Shown piece after piece: positions 61,671 to 64,000 of a DNA stretch of 64,000 nt. The first letter of the stretch is position 1, and the number at the start of each line of letters is the position of its first letter. The notes below the pieces were generated by a model, which was given only the letters and a program-made list of their open reading frames with translations, had not been told where the DNA came from and did no database searches. The translations under genes were made by a program, and so were the position numbers. The stretch is from Agrobacterium vitis (GTDB taxonomy: Bacteria; Pseudomonadota; Alphaproteobacteria; Rhizobiales; Rhizobiaceae). The stretch lies in assembly GCF_013426735.1 (NCBI RefSeq), contig NZ_AP023272.1:124001-188000 (forward strand), read 5' to 3'.

Positions 61671-62957
61671 ATGAATACGATCAAATACGATATCGCCGGA
61701 TCGAAAGAAGACGGCCTGGCCGCGGAACCGGTGAGAACCGGTAATCTCGAGCAATTGCGGCCCTTGCCGCGCATTTCCGTCCATGCTTTCTGCATCTCGG
61801 ACAGTGTGCTGGCGGTGATGGAAGAGGCCGCCCGCGACCGGCGCATGACCAAGGTCAGCATGCGGGTAACAAGCGGCGGCATTTCAGCAGCGGTCAATAT
61901 GTTTGCCGGGGCACCGACCCCCAATCTGGTCATTCTGGAAACCGATGCGAAGCCTGAGAACCTTCTCTCCGAGCTGGCGCCGCTGGCCGATGTCTGCGAT
62001 CCCTCGACCCGGGTCATCGTCGTCGGACGCTATAACGACATCGCTCTTTACCGCGAATTGATGCGCAATGGCGTCTCCGATTATATCGTTGCGCCGGTCA
62101 GCATGGCCGACGTCATCGGGGCCTTGTCATCGATCTTCATCGACCCGGACGCCGAGCCGCTGGGGCGCAGCATCGCCTTCATAGGCGCAAAAGGCGGCGT
62201 CGGCTCCTCCACCATCGCCCATAATGCCGCCTTCATGATCGCCTCGCTGTTTTCCTCCGAAACCATCCTGGCCGATCTGGACCTGCCCTATGGCACGGCC
62301 AATATCGATTTCGACCAAGACCCGGCCCAGGGCGTAGCCGAAGCGGTCTTTGCTCCGGAGCGTCTGGACGAAGTGTTTCTCGATCGCCTGCTGACCTCCT
62401 GTTCGCAGAACCTGTCCCTGCTGGCCGCCCCCTCCCTGCTGGACCGGGCCTATGATTTTGAGCGCGGCGCCTTCCTGCCGCTGTTGGAAACCCTGCAACG
62501 CAGCGCCCCGGTTGCGGTGCTGGACCTGCCGCATAGTTGGAACGAATGGACGCTGGCGCTGCTGTCGGAAGTGGATGAGATCGTCCTGACCTGCGTGCCG
62601 GATCTTGCCAATTTGCGCAACGTCAAGAACCTGCTCGATGCGCTGAAGCGGTTGCGACCGAACGACAAGGCACCGCATCTGATCCTCAATCAGGCTGGCA
62701 TGCCGAAACGGCCGGAAATTTCGCCCAGCGATTTTTTCGAACCGCTGGACATGCAGCCAGCCGCGATCATTCCTTTCGATATTCAGCTGTTTGGCAATGC
62801 CGCCAATTCTGGCCGGATGATCGCCGAGATCGACGCGAAAAGTCCGACGGCGGAGACGTTCTCGCAGCTCGCCCATCTCATCACCGGACGGGTCAGTATC
62901 AAGAAGCCGAAAAAAGCGGGTCTCAGCACGATCTTCGCCATGCTGGCACGCAAGTAA
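61671..62957 (+). CDS. cpaE: pilus assembly ATPase-like protein CpaE/TadZ
   Basis: A 428-residue protein that places the Flp machine at a cell pole in species where it was studied. An N-terminal receiver-like domain (RVIVVGRYNDIALYRELMR) is followed by a MinD/ParA-type domain with the P-loop AFIGAKGGVGSSTIAHNAA. The Lys-Gly-Gly-Val-Gly core is intact, but Ser-Ser-Thr replaces the usual Lys-Ser/Thr pair, as in many TadZ. The ATG at 61671 has GGGGGGC ahead. Confidence 0.94.
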   Translation: MNTIKYDIAGSKEDGLAAEPVRTGNLEQLRPLPRISVHAFCISDSVLAVMEEAARDRRMTKVSMRVTSGGISAAVNMFAGAPTPNLVILETDAKPENLLSELAPLADVCDPSTRVIVVGRYNDIALYRELMRNGVSDYIVAPVSMADVIGALSSIFIDPDAEPLGRSIAFIGAKGGVGSSTIAHNAAFMIASLFSSETILADLDLPYGTANIDFDQDPAQGVAEAVFAPERLDEVFLDRLLTSCSQNLSLLAAPSLLDRAYDFERGAFLPLLETLQRSAPVAVLDLPHSWNEWTLALLSEVDEIVLTCVPDLANLRNVKNLLDALKRLRPNDKAPHLILNQAGMPKRPEISPSDFFEPLDMQPAAIIPFDIQLFGNAANSGRMIAEIDAKSPTAETFSQLAHLITGRVSIKKPKKAGLSTIFAMLARK

Positions 62958-63006
62958 ACATGCAACCGAGGGCGTCTTTGCACAGGCGCCCGACTGGAAC
63001 GACACA

Positions 63007-64000
63007 ATGTTCGGTAAACGTGGAAATGAAGGGTCTGTAAAGTCCGGTTCCAGCACAGCGGTGCCGGTCTCGGCACTGTCATCGCCCGGCATGCCGGCGT
63101 CTGTGTCGGCCTCTGGACGGATCGAACCGGGCCGCGCCGAGCCACCCAGGCCAGCCGCTCCCACCGATCCCGCTCAGCGTCGTCGCCAGAACCGGACCGA
63201 GGATTATTACGATACCAAGAGCCAAGTTTTTTCGGCGCTGATCGACACGATCGACCTGTCGCAGCTTGCTAAGCTGGACGCGGAAAGCGCGCGCGAGGAA
63301 ATCCGCGATATCGTCAACGATATCATTTCCATCAAGAATTTCGCCATGTCGATTTCCGAGCAGGAAGAACTGCTCGACGACATCTGCAATGACGTGCTGG
63401 GCTACGGCCCGTTGGAACCCTTGCTGGCCCGCGACGATATTTCCGACATCATGGTCAATGGTGCCGGCCAGACCTTTATCGAAGTCGGCGGCAAAACCAT
63501 CGAATCCGAAATCCGGTTTCGCGACAATTCCCAGCTTCTCTCAATATGCCAGCGCATCGTCAGCCAGGTTGGCCGCCGCGTCGATGAGAGCAGCCCGATC
63601 TGCGACGCCCGCCTGCCTGACGGATCGCGCGTCAATGTGATCGCTCCGCCGCTGTCCATTGATGGTCCGGCGCTGACGATCCGTAAATTCAAGAAGGACA
63701 AGCTCAATCTCGACCAATTGGTCAAGTTTGGCGCCATTACGCCGGAAGGCGCGCAGGTCCTGCAAATCATCGGGCGGGTGCGCTGTAATGTGGTGATTTC
63801 CGGCGGCACCGGCTCGGGTAAAACCACCCTGCTCAATTGTCTGACACGCTATATCGACGCCGACGAACGGGTGATTACCTGCGAAGATACGGCAGAATTG
63901 CAATTGCAGCAGCCGCACGTCGTGCGTCTTGAAACGCGCCCGCCGAATATCGAGGGTGAAGGCGAAATCACCATGCGCGATCTCGTCAAGAACTGCCTGC
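63007..64000 (+). CDS. cpaF: pilus assembly ATPase CpaF/TadA (3' end cut off by window)
   Basis: The first 331 residues of the secretion ATPase that drives Flp pilus assembly. A Pro/Ala/Ser-rich N-terminal tail is followed by [24 protein letters not shown] (split motif), [20 protein letters not shown] and Walker [38 protein letters not shown] is the Asp-box region. Family members are about 470-500 residues; the rest lies beyond the window. It begins 49 bases after cpaE. Confidence 0.96.
   Translation, partial: MFGKRGNEGSVKSGSSTAVPVSALSSPGMPASVSASGRIEPGRAEPPRPAAPTDPAQRRRQNRTEDYYDTKSQVFSALIDTIDLSQLAKLDAESAREEIRDIVNDIISIKNFAMSISEQEELLDDICNDVLGYGPLEPLLARDDISDIMVNGAGQTFIEVGGKTIESEIRFRDNSQLLSICQRIVSQVGRRVDESSPICDARLPDGSRVNVIAPPLSIDGPALTIRKFKKDKLNLDQLVKFGAITPEGAQVLQIIGRVRCNVVISGGTGSGKTTLLNCLTRYIDADERVITCEDTAELQLQQPHVVRLETRPPNIEGEGEITMRDLVKNCL

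Noticed and set aside
61671..62957. CpaE as a chromosome-partition ParA
   Set aside because: The receiver-like N-terminal domain, the altered P-loop and its place between cpaD and cpaF identify TadZ/CpaE.
62127..63164. A 345-codon minus-strand frame over cpaE
   Set aside because: Opposite the P-loop domain of CpaE and the cpaF start, without motifs.

Overview
The window is GC-rich alphaproteobacterial chromosomal DNA, most like Rhizobiaceae (Agrobacterium/Allorhizobium type). The grounds are the gene content, the polA/MarR neighbourhood with a structured small RNA between them, rhizobial PhoB-box spacing, palindromic intergenic repeats that I recognise from rhizobial genomes, and a Cpa/Ctp-type Flp pilus locus. 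I cannot fix the species from the sequence alone. I saw no insertion sequence, prophage, CRISPR array or rRNA. There is one tRNA, Ser(GGA).

Layout. 1-5 kb: truncated M20 peptidase, MarR regulator, a probable minus-strand sRNA (alpha-r7-like) and DNA polymerase I. 5-12.4 kb: NlpC/P60 hydrolase with a small winged-helix regulator, a cytochrome b561-YceI fusion next to a stand-alone YceI, leucyl aminopeptidase, a TadD-like TPR lipoprotein and a LysE exporter. 12.6-26 kb: a complete carbon-phosphorus lyase cluster on the minus strand, phnGHIJKL, a hexapeptide acyltransferase, phnCDEE, a DUF1045 2H-type protein, phnM and phnN. It is read away from the divergent regulator phnF and has two PhoB boxes and one PhnF-type operator. 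No phnP is present. 26-34.1 kb: a nucleoside uptake and salvage operon (BMP binding protein, ABC ATPase, two permeases, cdd, punA, deoC, deoA). 34.1-37.8 kb: a small membrane protein between inverted copies of a rhizobial repeat, tRNA-Ser, an unknown protein, pncB and a small membrane protein. 37.9-44.8 kb: a 2-hydroxyacid dehydrogenase and the yejABEF peptide importer. 45-51.1 kb, plus strand: mepA, mgsA, glk, an ABC exporter, dapB and gpmA. 51.2-54.8 kb, minus strand: a retropepsin-like protease, upp, add and deoB. 54.9-64 kb: the Flp/Tad pilus locus, with two TadE-like pseudopilins and a stand-alone CpaC-N-like protein on the minus strand, and two tandem Flp pilins and cpaABCDEF on the plus strand. 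cpaF runs off the end.

Function. The C-P lyase cluster imports phosphonates and converts them, by the established pathway, to a ribose 1,2-cyclic phosphate. PhnP normally opens that product before PhnN makes PRPP. Its absence, and the presence of a protein with two HxT motifs, is the most interesting biochemical point here. The two nucleoside blocks together cover uptake, deamination, phosphorolysis and pentose-phosphate entry. The pilus locus holds most parts of an Flp machine; cpaF and anything beyond it continue outside the window.
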